Assembly (NCBI GenBank): GCA_037903355.1
Contig: JBAJFE010000023.1
Location: 1,550,001 to 1,614,000 of the forward strand
Length of the DNA: 64,000 nucleotides
Direction: 5' to 3'
From: Trichuris trichiura
Lineage: Eukaryota > Nematoda > Enoplea > Trichinellida > Trichuridae
The notes under the pieces were generated by a model. That model saw nothing but the letters and a program-made list of their open reading frames with translations. It did no database searches and was not told the DNA's origin. The position numbers and the translations under genes were made by a program. Below are positions 24,498 to 34,900 of the stretch, in pieces (position 1 is the stretch's first letter; the number at the start of each line of letters is the position of its first letter).

Positions 24498-24762
24498 CTC
24501 GCGTAAACGCTACGCCATTACCCTTTTTAAAAAAAATATGCGAAAGCAAAACCCCCATACACAGCTAGAACATCGGAGATTTGATTTGTATACTAAGCCG
24601 AAAAGTCCTTTAAAGGTAGGAGACGCTTCGAACGTTTTTGAAAAAGCCTTAAGTGTTTCGCCCATTGGCGAAAGTTTGCAGCCAGAATATACCGTTGAAA
24701 AAGTGCGAACACCTACACCGAAGTTACAAGACATCCAATTTTCGTCTCTTCCGCTGATGTAA
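24498..24762 (+). CDS. Candidate terminal exon, disordered protein tail
   Basis: An open frame follows a fair acceptor (CCCCACTACAG) and ends with TAA at 24760. An ATG lies at 24538 if this is a first exon instead. The product contains LEHRRFDLYTKPKSPLKVG, DASNVFEKALSVSPIGESL and EYTVEKVRTPTPKLQ, ending QFSSLPLM. SP and TP sites and the lack of hydrophobic core suggest an intrinsically disordered, possibly phosphorylated C-terminus. The opposite strand is also open but reads less like protein. No family is recognised. Confidence 0.35.
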
Positions 24763-25450
24763 TTTTTTAAAGTGCAATGGAATGTCCTTGAAGCGACCGG
24801 TGAAGCTTCGCTAAATCTCGGCGCTTTTTGCCCTTTACTTTTTTCTAGTTTTTTGACGTTGATGGTAATTTATTGATTTGCTTGTTAATCTGCTACTGCC
24901 GGACGGGCGTTGCGGTGCAAAAGGGCGCGTTTCCATATTTGGCTTTACGTTTAAAGTATAAAGCGGACAAGAGGTGCATGAATGATTTCAAACCTTTAAA
25001 TTACCGAGCGAGTTTTGACAGGTCAGCGCCCAAGGAGTGCGCGTAACACTTCGCGCGCGAAGTCATTGATCGGTTGTGCTTTTTTGCCATTTTAGGCTTC
25101 TTTGATAACAAAGGCAGTGCCTAAAGCTAAAAGATTCTAATGCGCGGCAGCTGAGCTGATATTGAATGGCGGAAAGAGTACCCAACGCTGATCCGTTAAT
25201 CTTAAGCTTCCCCTGATTAAATACCCATTGTGGAGATGTATCTTCTCATCACTTAACCATATTTGCTATACTGCCGAAGGAAATACTTAACTTAATCGGT
25301 TTGATTGGCTATGTCGTATTTTGTTTTGTTTATGGCCAATTAAGTTAAAACTTTCCTATGGAACGGACTGTTTAGCATTTCATGGGCTAATTTTGCTTTC
25401 AAAATTGGGAAACAAAAAATATTAGCATATACGTGATTGATGTTGTTTTA
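24763..25450. other. Upstream region of the K+ channel exon
   Basis: No exon with ATG and a phase-1 donor was found here, so the channel's start codon lies further left or outside this stretch. Nothing else is seen. Confidence 0.4.
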
Positions 25451-26811
25451 GGTGCATTGGAGTGAGCGATCGCGATCGCCTTCGCGTAACTACCGATTCA
25501 AAATGCTGTCTGGACTCGGCCGGTGTCGAAAAGCAGCATTACCTGCGGCCGGCCTCGGAGCCACTATTGCCTCAGCAGGCTGGCATTTCTCATCCGAGCG
25601 AAATTGTTACCATAAATATCAGCGGTATGCGATTTCAGACGGCCGCCAGTACGCTGCAGCGTTTTCCGGATACTTTGCTGGGCAATCCGGAAAAGTGCCT
25701 TAAGTATTACAACAAAGAAATGGGCGAGTACTTTTTCGATCGGCACAGGTCAAGCTTCGAAGCAATTTTGTACTTTTACCAAAGCAGCGGCCATTTGAAA
25801 AGGCCCGAATGGATACCGGTGGACGTGTTTATTAAGGAATTGAAATTCTTTGAAATGGGCGCTCAAGTGCTCGAACTATTCTGGCAATTGGAAGGTTACA
25901 GAAAGCAGGACATTCCATTGTTGCCTAAGCATCCATTTCAAAGAAAGGTATGGCAGGTTATGGAGCACCCGGATTCGTCCGTATGCGCTAGAGTTTTTGC
26001 CTTCTTCTCAGTTTTTGTCATAGCGGTCAGTACGTTGTCCTTTTGCCTGGAAACTCTGCCCGAACTAAGGCAAGTGGTCAACGTTACCGAAAGTGGCGAC
26101 GCCTTAGCCGACTACGCCGAAGCTGGTCGATTCGAAATACGCAATCCTTTTTTTGTCATCGAAGTAATTTGCATATGCTGGTTCACCATCGAATTCATTG
26201 TACGCATAATCTCTTGTCCGTCCAAGCTGGAATTCTGCAAAAGCTTTCTGAACGTCATCGACTTTATCGCCATTCTACCTTTTTTTGTCAACCTAATTTT
26301 GTCCAACGAAAATAGCTCGTCCATGTCGTTTGCTGTGCTAAGGGTGCTTCGCCTTGTTAGGGTGTTTCGCATATTTAAGCTGAGCCGCCATTCGCGCGGC
26401 CTGCAAATTTTGGGTCGCACCTTTCGAGCCAGCATTCAGGAGCTATTTTTGTTGATCTTCTTTCTATGCATTGGTTTGGTGCTCTTCTCCAGCGCCATTT
26501 ACTTTGCCGAATCCGGCAGTAAGGACAGCAAGTTCGACAGTATCCCGGCTGCCTTTTGGTACGTTGTAGTCACTATGACTACGGTGGGTTACGGCGATCT
26601 TGTACCTGTTGCACCTATAGGTAAGCTTGTGGGTTCTTTGTGCGCCATTGTTGGCGTTCTAGTTCTTGCCCTTCCGGTGCCTGTCATAGTGGCCAATTTC
26701 AAGCATTATTACAGGCTGGAAACTCGTCTTGCTTACATGATGCTTTCGCAAGCGGAGGAGAGGGCCGAAGAGAACGCTGTGTCGGAGAATAGCCACTCCT
26801 CTGACATGTAA
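25451..26811 (+). CDS. Shaker-type (Kv1-like) voltage-gated potassium channel
   Basis: A pore-forming subunit of a tetrameric plasma-membrane K+ channel. Counting residue 1 at the GTG at 25462: T1 tetramerisation domain at about 47-140 (IVTINISGMRF, GEYFFDRHRSSFEAILYFYQS), S1 at 177-199, S2 at about 229-250, S3 at 263-280, the S4 sensor at 291-311 (FAVLRVLRLVRVFRIFKLSR), S5 at 326-348, pore loop with selectivity filter TTVGYGDL at 373-380, and S6 with the PVPVIV hinge at 405-410. The T1 lacks the zinc-binding Cys motif of Shab/Shaw/Shal types, which with FFDRHRSSFEAILYFYQS supports the Shaker class. The frame is open from a TTTTAG acceptor at 25450 and has no ATG before the T1 domain, so a short upstream exon (phase 1) supplies the start. 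The C-terminus is only about 35 residues and ends HSSDM, without the ETDV-type PDZ ligand. Everything from T1 on is a single exon. Confidence 0.93.
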
Positions 26812-27157
26812 TCCTTTGCTGACCAGCCAAACCACCTTGAGTTCCCTGTTCACAATGCTTAAAATTTCTTGTATCCGCATGTTTTACATTAAACGTGCAT
26901 TCGCAGTGTATAATAACCCAGTAAGGCTGTGATGATATGTCTGCAGCAACGATGGGCGCAACTCGCGCATGCACGTGAAGTGATTATTTCATTATTGCAC
27001 AATTTTTACCGCCCAGTGTTTCTTGCCGCCTGGCGCGGCGGAAAAATTAAAGCTTTTGGTTAGAAGTGCTATTGACTTAGCCTTTAAAAGTATCTCTAAC
27101 CTTGGCTTGCGTAATTAGTGGATATTTGCATAAAGGCGTTTTGATTTGGGCGCCTGA
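26812..27157. other. 3' flank of the K+ channel gene
   Basis: No AATAAA is present; GAAAAATTAAAG near 27044 is the closest variant. No coding sequence is supported. Confidence 0.4.
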
Positions 27158-27240
27158 CGCGTGGGGACCGAACCCATGACCTTGAGCTTGCCATGCTGCG
27201 AGAGTGAAACAGAGTACATTCCACTGAGGTGAAAAGGAGC
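27158..27240 (-). repeat. tRNA-like sequence (tRNA pseudogene or SINE head)
   Basis: On the minus strand CACCTCAGTGGAATG (27217-27231) resembles a pol III A box and GGTTCGGTCCC (27164-27174) a B box; they are 42 bases apart, normal for a tRNA. GGTC precedes ATGGGTTCGGTCCC as in the variable loop and T arm. The acceptor ends do not pair, so this is not an intact tRNA gene. It could be a decayed tRNA or the promoter part of a tRNA-derived SINE. Confidence 0.45.
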
Positions 27241-27474
27241 TGTGTATTCTTATTAGCCCTTTTTCATTCCTCAAGTTTTCAAAGCAGAAGTACGTATTGC
27301 AGCTCATCTCATTAGATAAGGAGCTTTTAAGTTTAAAAAATTGTGGAAAGCGTGCGTCCCACGCTTTTATGGACTTAGGGTTATGGGTTACGCAAGGTCA
27401 GTAGAGCCCACGCGAAATACTTCGTATTGGAATTAATCAATACCGGCTTTCTATAGAACGCGTGGCAGTTTTAG

Positions 27475-28103
27475 GCAATCATTATGTGGAACGCCAACCA
27501 ATATTCGAAAAAAGTGTGAATCGCGTCTTGGGAGTAGACATTTGTGAAGTCTTGTCGCCTACGCCCCCGCAAACCTACAGTGGCGACACCTACTGGGCGC
27601 AGTGGGTCGTTTCCTTGCTATGTTGCAGCTTTGGAGCCCTTATATTTTGGCTCAGGCTTCGGCTAGGGCGCAACAGGATAGCCGTCAAGATTCTACGATC
27701 AAAGCACTCTATTTTTCTCACATCCTCGTCAGTTCTCCTGTTCTTCCTTAGCCCAAGCCTGAGCCAAGAAGTAAACAAGGTGTATATGTATATGAAGCAG
27801 GTCTTATCGGCGGATTTGACTCAACAGCTCAACGCGGTTTGTCTTAAAAAAACAATGACGTTATTTTCAGCGGAGATTGATGAATCACTGCTGAATATAA
27901 CGCTGACACGGTATTCGTCTTGTGTAGGTAAAGGTACGTTTCCAATCAGTGATTTGAGAAAATGCGTTTCTCCGTTACTATAGCTTCTCAACTTGCACGG
28001 AATGTTGATATCTATTGTTACTTTGCTGAGCTATCGTTCACCTGTTTCGTTGGTTTCTTTTTTCCTCAAATTAGGTATAAAAGCATACGTTATACCGTTG
28101 TAA
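27475..28103 (+). CDS. Unidentified small gene, two 3' exons
   Basis: An exon from an acceptor (GTGGCAGTTTTAG) to a strong donor (GGTAAAG|GTACGT after 27933) joins in phase 1 with a terminal exon 28075-28103 (GIKAYVIPL stop). The product begins NHYVERQPIFEKSVNRVLG, has a hydrophobic stretch (WVVSLLCCSFGALIFW) and ends with NAVCLKKTMTLFSAEID, ESLLNITLTRYSSCVGK. A miniature inverted-repeat element occupies 27647-27767 of the same open frame, so the middle (LRLRLGRNRIAVKIL to LSPSLSQ) would be transposon-derived, or it lies in an intron I have not placed. The start is not seen. No family recognised. Confidence 0.35.
27647..27767. mobile_element. Miniature inverted-repeat element, copy B
   Basis: Ends TTGGCTCAGGCTT and AAGCCTGAGCCAA are perfect 13-base inverted repeats, extended imperfectly by CGGCTAGGGC and CTTAGCCC. 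The interior ATCCTCGTCAGTTCTCCTG is homologous to copy A at 19.4 kb. Confidence 0.65.
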
Positions 28104-28799
28104 GTCCACCTCTGAGTTCTAAAACTGTATGCTTCGCTTGCAGATGAAAAAATGTATTCTGAAAATAATACGCGTATTGTAATGTATTTTAGTACTGTTA
28201 TTTTTTATTATTTTGGTTGATATGCTGCTCAGCTGATTATTTATTTACCATCAATTTGATATCAGTGCTTATAGGCCATTTCATGACTTTTTATAACGTA
28301 CAGGAGGAAGCATGGAGGTGTTTACGAATAACTATATATTTTACGCCAGGAATTTGATTACACGCGAATAAGGGGGCCTACTCTTTATAGAGTTGCTGTT
28401 CTGTGCAGCATTTCGTCCAGATCCTTAAATTAGCATAAATAGCTTAACAAAATAGTAGCCCTTTTCTTCCTTGCCACCGAACAAAAGCCCGCGTCGCCCT
28501 TTTCTTCCTTTAATGGATTAGTTTGCTAACAACTGTTGCTCCATCAGACCAATCTACTTTTTCCGAAAGCGTATGCTAATTTTTCGTGAAAACTGACGTT
28601 ATTCAAATGTCGGTCCTCTTTTAATTACATATGCTAATTTCAAGGCAAATTTTAGCTGCAGAATCAGTAAATAAACATGCCTATTGCGTAGTGGTGTCGA
28701 ATTTAAGTTGAAATATTGTTCAGGTTTATTTTAGTTGTTGTCGATGGAGTAGTCATTGTTGAAGTCGACGTTTTAGAGTACGAAACGGTTGATTGTGTT
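28104..28799. other. Intergenic stretch between two converging genes
   Basis: AT-rich, no coding sequence supported. CCCTTTTCTTCCTT occurs twice near 28458 and 28498. Confidence 0.4.
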
Positions 28800-31700
28800 T
28801 CACGGCCATTTATCCGGGAAAGATGGTCCAGGCGGTCCGGGAGGTCCTGCTGGCCCGGGTGGACCAGGGGGACCTGTTTTGCCAGGCGGTCTGGGATACA
28901 AATTAACGATTACCGTAACAATCACGGCGAACAGTTCAGATACTATGCTCAAACAACCCAGCACATCTACTGTTGTGCGCAGCACCGCGTCCGTTCCGTA
29001 AAGCACAATGTCGCTCACTTGATCGACCGCTTTTTTCATTGTTTTTTCCATCATGCTCACCGTTTCAGTTTTTCCAGGCGCTTTCTTTTTACCTTCTATG
29101 TAGGCTCTAAGCTGATCTGGTAGAATCGACTGGAACCACTCGCTGCCAACTGATGCATTTCCAATTGATCTCCATCCATAGCCGATAACTTCTTCTTCTT
29201 TTGTGAAGTCGTAGGAGCCAAGTCGTTTTTGGTATTTGTCCATATATACGGTGAGAATTACTTGCACCCATGAATTATCCGTGTTTCTCATGTCGGGAAC
29301 CACGTCGTCAAATAACTGTTAATTCAACTGGATGAGGCATCACTCGTTTGAAGTTAATAGCTTACAATATGCTTTTTATCTTCGGCCGCTCTTCGAGTTC
29401 TGCGTAACGTCAGCTCTGTCCATGACGAGCCTCTGGCTATACGAAGAATACGTTCTATATTTCCTGTTAAGGGTTCCCCAAGGAAGTTTTTATCCGGGAA
29501 GTTGGTGAATGACTGAAATAGTCTACAGTCAACACATGCATACGCCTTCTGTTAAACTTATACATAGCGCTAATGCCGACTGTAAGTGCAAAGATCAAAT
29601 CAGATTGTCTTACCTGAGGAAGTCTAACTTTTTTTTCTTGATTCCAAGCATTCAGTTCTACGAACAGTTCGTATACTCCTCGATTTCCTCTACAAAAACG
29701 TTTATCCTCTGACATCACTGAAGTAAGTAATTATATTCTTCGGTTATCGCGTTTTGACAGCAGCAGCAGCAGCAGACGCTGTCCGAAAGAGGAATAGCTG
29801 ATTTAATGGAATTTTTAAAAAATTAAATGAAATTTTTAAATTTAAAAAAAATGGAAACCCACTACGTGACCACATTTTGCTTGTACATTATAGCTCGACT
29901 TAGTTGAATGTTCGCTGGCCTTTATTTTATCCATTTGCTTTTACCTTAACATTATTGGTATGACTAGATAGGTCGGGCCATATTCGTCCAGTAATCCTTT
30001 GCCGCAAATGCCGGTTCTACCCAGCGGATTCAGCGGCAACAATACTTGTCCCATTCTTGTTATCATCTCTTCGCCTGTCAGATGTTCCTGCTTCAAGTAT
30101 GTTCTTCCATGTCCATCACACTCGTCTGCAAGTTTAGGAGAATACTTATTAGGGCAATTTCGATTTCGGCTATTGTACTTACGCGAACAGTTGATCTGAT
30201 AAAGTGGTGGCGCGTAAAGAAGAAGTTTTTGCTGCCATTGCTTTTTATCAAACGGGGCCAGCAGGCGGTACAGCTTAAAAGCTCCATTGTCATCATTCGT
30301 CGGTGAATGGGCAATTTTGTTTTACCGAAGTATTTTCGTACTTCCACGCGGAGCAAAGGTCCCTCGAAATGTTCCTGTGATCTTGGTTCTAAAGGAAATG
30401 AGCTGTCAGTTTTGCCGCTTGCCAGACCTTCAAAGAGTCACGTCATTTCCGTTCAGTAGGCGGCTGCTCGAATGCGAGCGTTTTTGCATTTCTTAAAGAG
30501 TAACTAACTAGCATTATTATTTCCTAACTTACTTTTATAAATATTATAATCAATATTTTTTCCAAATAAGTTCAAACTGAAATGCAGTAACAGTTCAGCA
30601 TGCTGCAGAGGCTGTGTGATTGCACGAAGGTTCGCTAAACGAACGTTTGGATTTCATGCAAATAAAATATGCAAATATATTGATAAATAGATTAAGTTGA
30701 TATAAATGGTTAGGCGCTTGAAAGCGCTTTCACTTACTCTGATTTCTTGATTCCAATAGCCGTAGCAAACAACTCCGTAAGTATGCTCAACTTTGTCGTT
30801 GTTGTCAACTGATCCTTGCCATGTGCAAGTCGCATATTTTGTATGCGCCAGAAAAAAGCAGTCGTCGTCGTCTCCGTTCTCCTTAACCTGCAGTAAGTAC
30901 AACTTGTTTTGGCTTAACGAAAATGACACGAGACGTTGCTGCGCGTTCAGTGGAAATGGCGGGACTTGGTCATCTAAGAGGCGATTTGTAAGCTGCCTAT
31001 GAACTTCGTACATCCGTTGAGGTTACAGGAGACATCCAAAATGATATTAACATGACGTCACTAAAACTTTAGCACTACTTCGTCCAGCAAAACTGCTCCG
31101 AACATAAGCTGTCAATCCATTTCGTAAAGCAGTGTGGAAATGCGCTGTTACTATAGCCGCCCTCACTTTACATTATCTACACCTGCCCTGTTTCAAATAA
31201 CTTAACACGCGCGTTAAGTCGCTATGGTGGTTGATAGAAATATTCTTTTATTTTCCAGCTGGTTTGATGCTCACGTTTTGTGGCTGACGGGCTGATGGGT
31301 GCCAGTCAGATCTGAGCTGCCCAGTCATCTTTTGTTATCAACACTTTAAACTTTTCCCTCAAAAATGGTGGGTCAGACGTCAATAACGCTGCAGTGTAAG
31401 TTCATTTTCAAATTAGTTATCTTTGAAATGTAGGACGGCCTATTCAGTCATAAAAAGCTCTATAAAGGTATAATAGCATGAATTATTCATGCAATGCTTA
31501 CAGAGTACGTTTGTGAATGAATAGTCAAGCCAATATTAATAATAACAGGTTTACACCAAATAAGGTGTTAGCTGTTGTGACTTATTTTGCTTAGGTGCAC
31601 ACGCGGTTGTTTTTAGTGTATACGCTGTCAACAAGAGCAAGAATAGAGTGAAAAAAATGTTTACCTGTTGCGTTGTGCAGTTGGTTTGCCGCATGACGAG

Positions 31701-31991
31701 TCGCGCCAGTACGGTATCACTTTTTCCGCGGCCGCATTTCACTACATACTCAGGAAGAACTAGTGAGTAGAAATGGTTTCGATTTAGCATTGAATTCACT
31801 GCCATAAGTACGGATTTTGCTATTCTCGTACGTTCGTGTACTGGCGGATTGACCGTTCGGCTTTGGGTTACGTTTGCAACATTTCTATTTTTCAATTTTT
31901 TCATAATTGTCACCGCCGCTTGAACTTTTGCTTCGAATCCCGTCGGGACATCCGAAGGTTTCTTTACGTCAAAACCCGCATTGTGCAATCT
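28800..31991 (-). CDS. NUDT9/TRPM2-type Nudix domain joined to a membrane segment and collagen tail
   Basis: Exons (5' to 3'): 31665-31991, 30738-30992, 30326-30388, 30183-30273, 29945-30125, 29614-29717, 29366-29512, 28800-29315; the 5' end is missing. All junctions agree in phase except 29945/29717, where one base is in conflict. The N-terminal part (about 250 residues) is Cys-containing with several N-X-S/T sites and is unrecognised; LARLVMRQTNC and YATCTWQ are loosely cystatin-like. Then comes NPLGRTGICGKGLL with YGP, the signature of the NUDT9 ADP-ribose hydrolase family, a Nudix-box region GEPLTGNIERILRIARG, and MRNTDNSW (family PRNTDNAW). The box lacks the REXXEE catalytic glutamates; ERILR resembles the non-catalytic box of vertebrate TRPM2, so binding rather than hydrolysis of ADP-ribose is inferred. 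In the same last exon follow a hydrophobic span (LGCLSIVSELFAVIVTVIV) and seven Gly-X-Y triplets (GKTGPPGPPGPAGPP...), ending PDKWP. No channel segment is present, so it is not a TRPM. Confidence 0.72.
29758..29775 (+). repeat. (CAG)6 tract in an intron
   Basis: Six CAG units on the plus strand inside the intron of the Nudix gene whose flanking exons disagree by one base. Confidence 0.9.
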
Positions 31992-34900
31992 CTAAACAAT
32001 TTCGTAAGTGTTAGGCATGCTCATGCTCGCGTATCATAAAATGCCAGAGCAATATTGCCATTTTCCTGACTCTGTCAAACGTTAGCTACGCATTTCCGTT
32101 TGCCCATATTGAATATGCATTATCGATTTATACCATTGAGCAATATGCAGTTCCTATATTTGAGGAGTAAGGGAGGAGTTCTTAGAATTTTTCATCGTTA
32201 AAAGTAAACGTACTCGACTAAGTTGGATCAGTTAGGAATAATATTTTGAGGCATTGATGCAAACAAAGTTTTCACCTATGCTCTCTGAGCTTAGCGAATA
32301 TTTTGAAGCATCAAGTTAAAAATCAGCGCGTCAGCTCAAAAGGCAGTGTTAAAGTGGCGATGTTTTAATTATCATATTACTTACATTGTAATAGGTGGGC
32401 CTGTATGTCTGAGCTATCGTCTCATTGCAATGCTTAAACGAACGCTATTAAATCTTAGCATCGCAACGTCGTTGGCACAACAGAAAATGTACGTACTAAC
32501 GGAATTGACAAAAGAATTACTAATACCTTTTTCGGATTGGGGCTGACTTTAAAAATTCCGGAAACTTGCAGTACAAAGAAAGAAAGCAAAACCAGCGTGA
32601 GCCCCTTCATCTGTCAGTCGTCTTTCCTGTCACCGACCTGAACAACTACTTATATTTTTTGAATTAATTAAATAAGCCAAATGGAAGCATGCGTTCGATT
32701 AGTTTATTCAGCAATTCTTTGACGTAGCAGTTATTTGGCATTGTTGAAAATCCGTTCCGTTGTTTACACGTCGCCCACGTTTTACAAATAGAGAAAACAG
32801 TCATGCGCATACGTCGCAAAGCTCCTTTAATTCACCGGAGCACATCACCTTGTCAGAGCTTATTAAGGATAGTTGCATTGGTAAAGTAATGGAACAGCAG
32901 CTGCTGCAATGTTTCTACGTCCTACCATCCATGGAAGGAATGTTACGGAGGCTGAAAATTGGGTAAACAAAAAAATAGAAACATTTAAATTCTACGCGCC
33001 ATTTTTGGTTATTCATCGTCTGATCTGCTGGTTAAATGAATGAGCACTTTAAATGCTCCCTTCTCCTTAATTTTTCGACAGCGTTTAAATGAAATTCCTG
33101 CAAAATATCCGTCAAACGCAAAGAGAGGGAGAGTATCACCGGATTTAGTTCGTTTAGAGATTTCTAGCTTTGAAAATGTTAGCGCGCAATTTGCTGGAGT
33201 TACACTTAAGTTATTTCTTCATTATTCTTGGGGGTGGATTTTTAATTCGCCACTATGCGCTAAGTACTTCGTTATAAGACGCCGAAAGTTGAAAAAAAAA
33301 TTCGCGCGCTTTCATAATGCGCTGCCGTACGTGAAGTGCAGTTATGTGGTTTCCAAACGAAGGTATATTACATTAAGCAGTTGGGGAAATGTTCGCTGAA
33401 ATATTTGAAATAGGTTTTGGATAGAGGTGAAATCCCGAATTGGTTCCTAAATATGACTCCTGTAAGCATGTTATGATTAAGCTAGCTTTTCGGTAGAAAT
33501 TTGAGGAGTTACTTTCATTGTGAAAAACTCAGTTTGAAAGTAATAAAGCAGCCCAAAGGTGGTAGAATTTTAGCATCAGCATTGTGTCGCGTTTGGAGCG
33601 CGCATGTAAGTTCCGCTTTCTTTTTATAAATCGTACTGAAATATCCCAAAGTTAGCATCAACTTCCCTCAATGAGGACGACACTTTCCTCAAGAATGTCA
33701 GCTCTTCATGAAGCAGCATTGTTATGCAAAGTGTGTACTTATTTTGGGACCTGAAGCAATTAGTGTATGTTAAAATAATGAATCGCTATTCAATTTCTCT
33801 CCCTATGCATTCCGCGGCATGAAATATGACTTCTGTTTCCGTTCGCAGCAATTGTAAAGTTGAAACGTACGCTTTTTCAAGCATCAGATCACTTGGGGCA
33901 TATTGTCGCTTACTTCAAAGTTTCTACCATTAGTAGACGATCGTTTTGTCTCTTTTTCACGCGTTTTCCTTTGTATGCATTGTGGAAGGGATGAGAATTG
34001 CTACTTTATAATGAAAAAGCTAAAACCTCTAAAAGTTCTAGATTCGTTTAGGTGGGTCTTCTTTCGGCAGTATCAGATATGCAACACTTGTTATTTCAGC
34101 TTGCGCTTTTTACGTAGTGCATGCGACTTCTCTTTTCATAGCAGCTATAGAAGTACCGAAGGTACACAGAAACCTAAGCTCATGCCTTTCGTAGGCTTAT
34201 TCGTAGTGACATAGGTTGCTCGTATGAAATACTGTTGACGTAGTGCATTAGTTTAAAGAAAAGCAAACGAATTCATACCTGCCGCTTTGTACATTGCATA
34301 CGTATACTATCAAAGAAATACCTTTTAAATGAGAACACCAACATGAACAAAGCTATACGCAGGATGTCCCACCCTAAGTTAATATGCAGAAATTGTACTT
34401 TGTCATATTGTTGTTCAGTAGACATATGCTAATATTATAGCTCAGTATTTCTTTTTCAGCTGAGCGCAAAACAGTAGAAATTGCTAAACAGCTAATCTCT
34501 CAGGCAATTTGACTTGCCAGCGCAGTCGAAATGATATGGCGTGAAAATGGATGCGTCGAATGGAGACAGCGCCTTATGCTGATATCTTCGTCAGTCTTTG
34601 CGTAATGTATTAATAATACATGCTTTGCTAGCTAAGTTGTATCCAAGAATAACTGAATAAAAAACTATTAATTCATGTTTTACTCTTTGGTAAGATTTTT
34701 GCATATTCGCTGCGAAATACGGTAGAAATCTAAAGCAAAGTTCATAGGACGTGACAGTGAGCTGCTTATTTAAGCGGAATGGTAAAACATGCATAATATG
34801 ATGGATGTCTTGTTAAATAACTTCAGCATTGTAAATGTAACATACGCAAAAGCAACACCTAATTATCTGGTTGCATTCGAGTTGCAAGTGCTATCTAATA

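Noticed and set aside
28716..29123. Plus-strand frames with GPGGPGGPAGPG-like repeats
   Set aside because: Antisense reading of the collagen triplets of the minus-strand Nudix gene, which has matching splice phases.
28800..29315. Ordinary nematode cuticle collagen
   Set aside because: Only seven Gly-X-Y triplets, no flanking cysteine clusters, and the same exon encodes the end of the Nudix fold.
28800..31991. TRPM2-type channel gene
   Set aside because: No six-helix channel region or TRPM homology region is present; only the NUDT9-H part matches.
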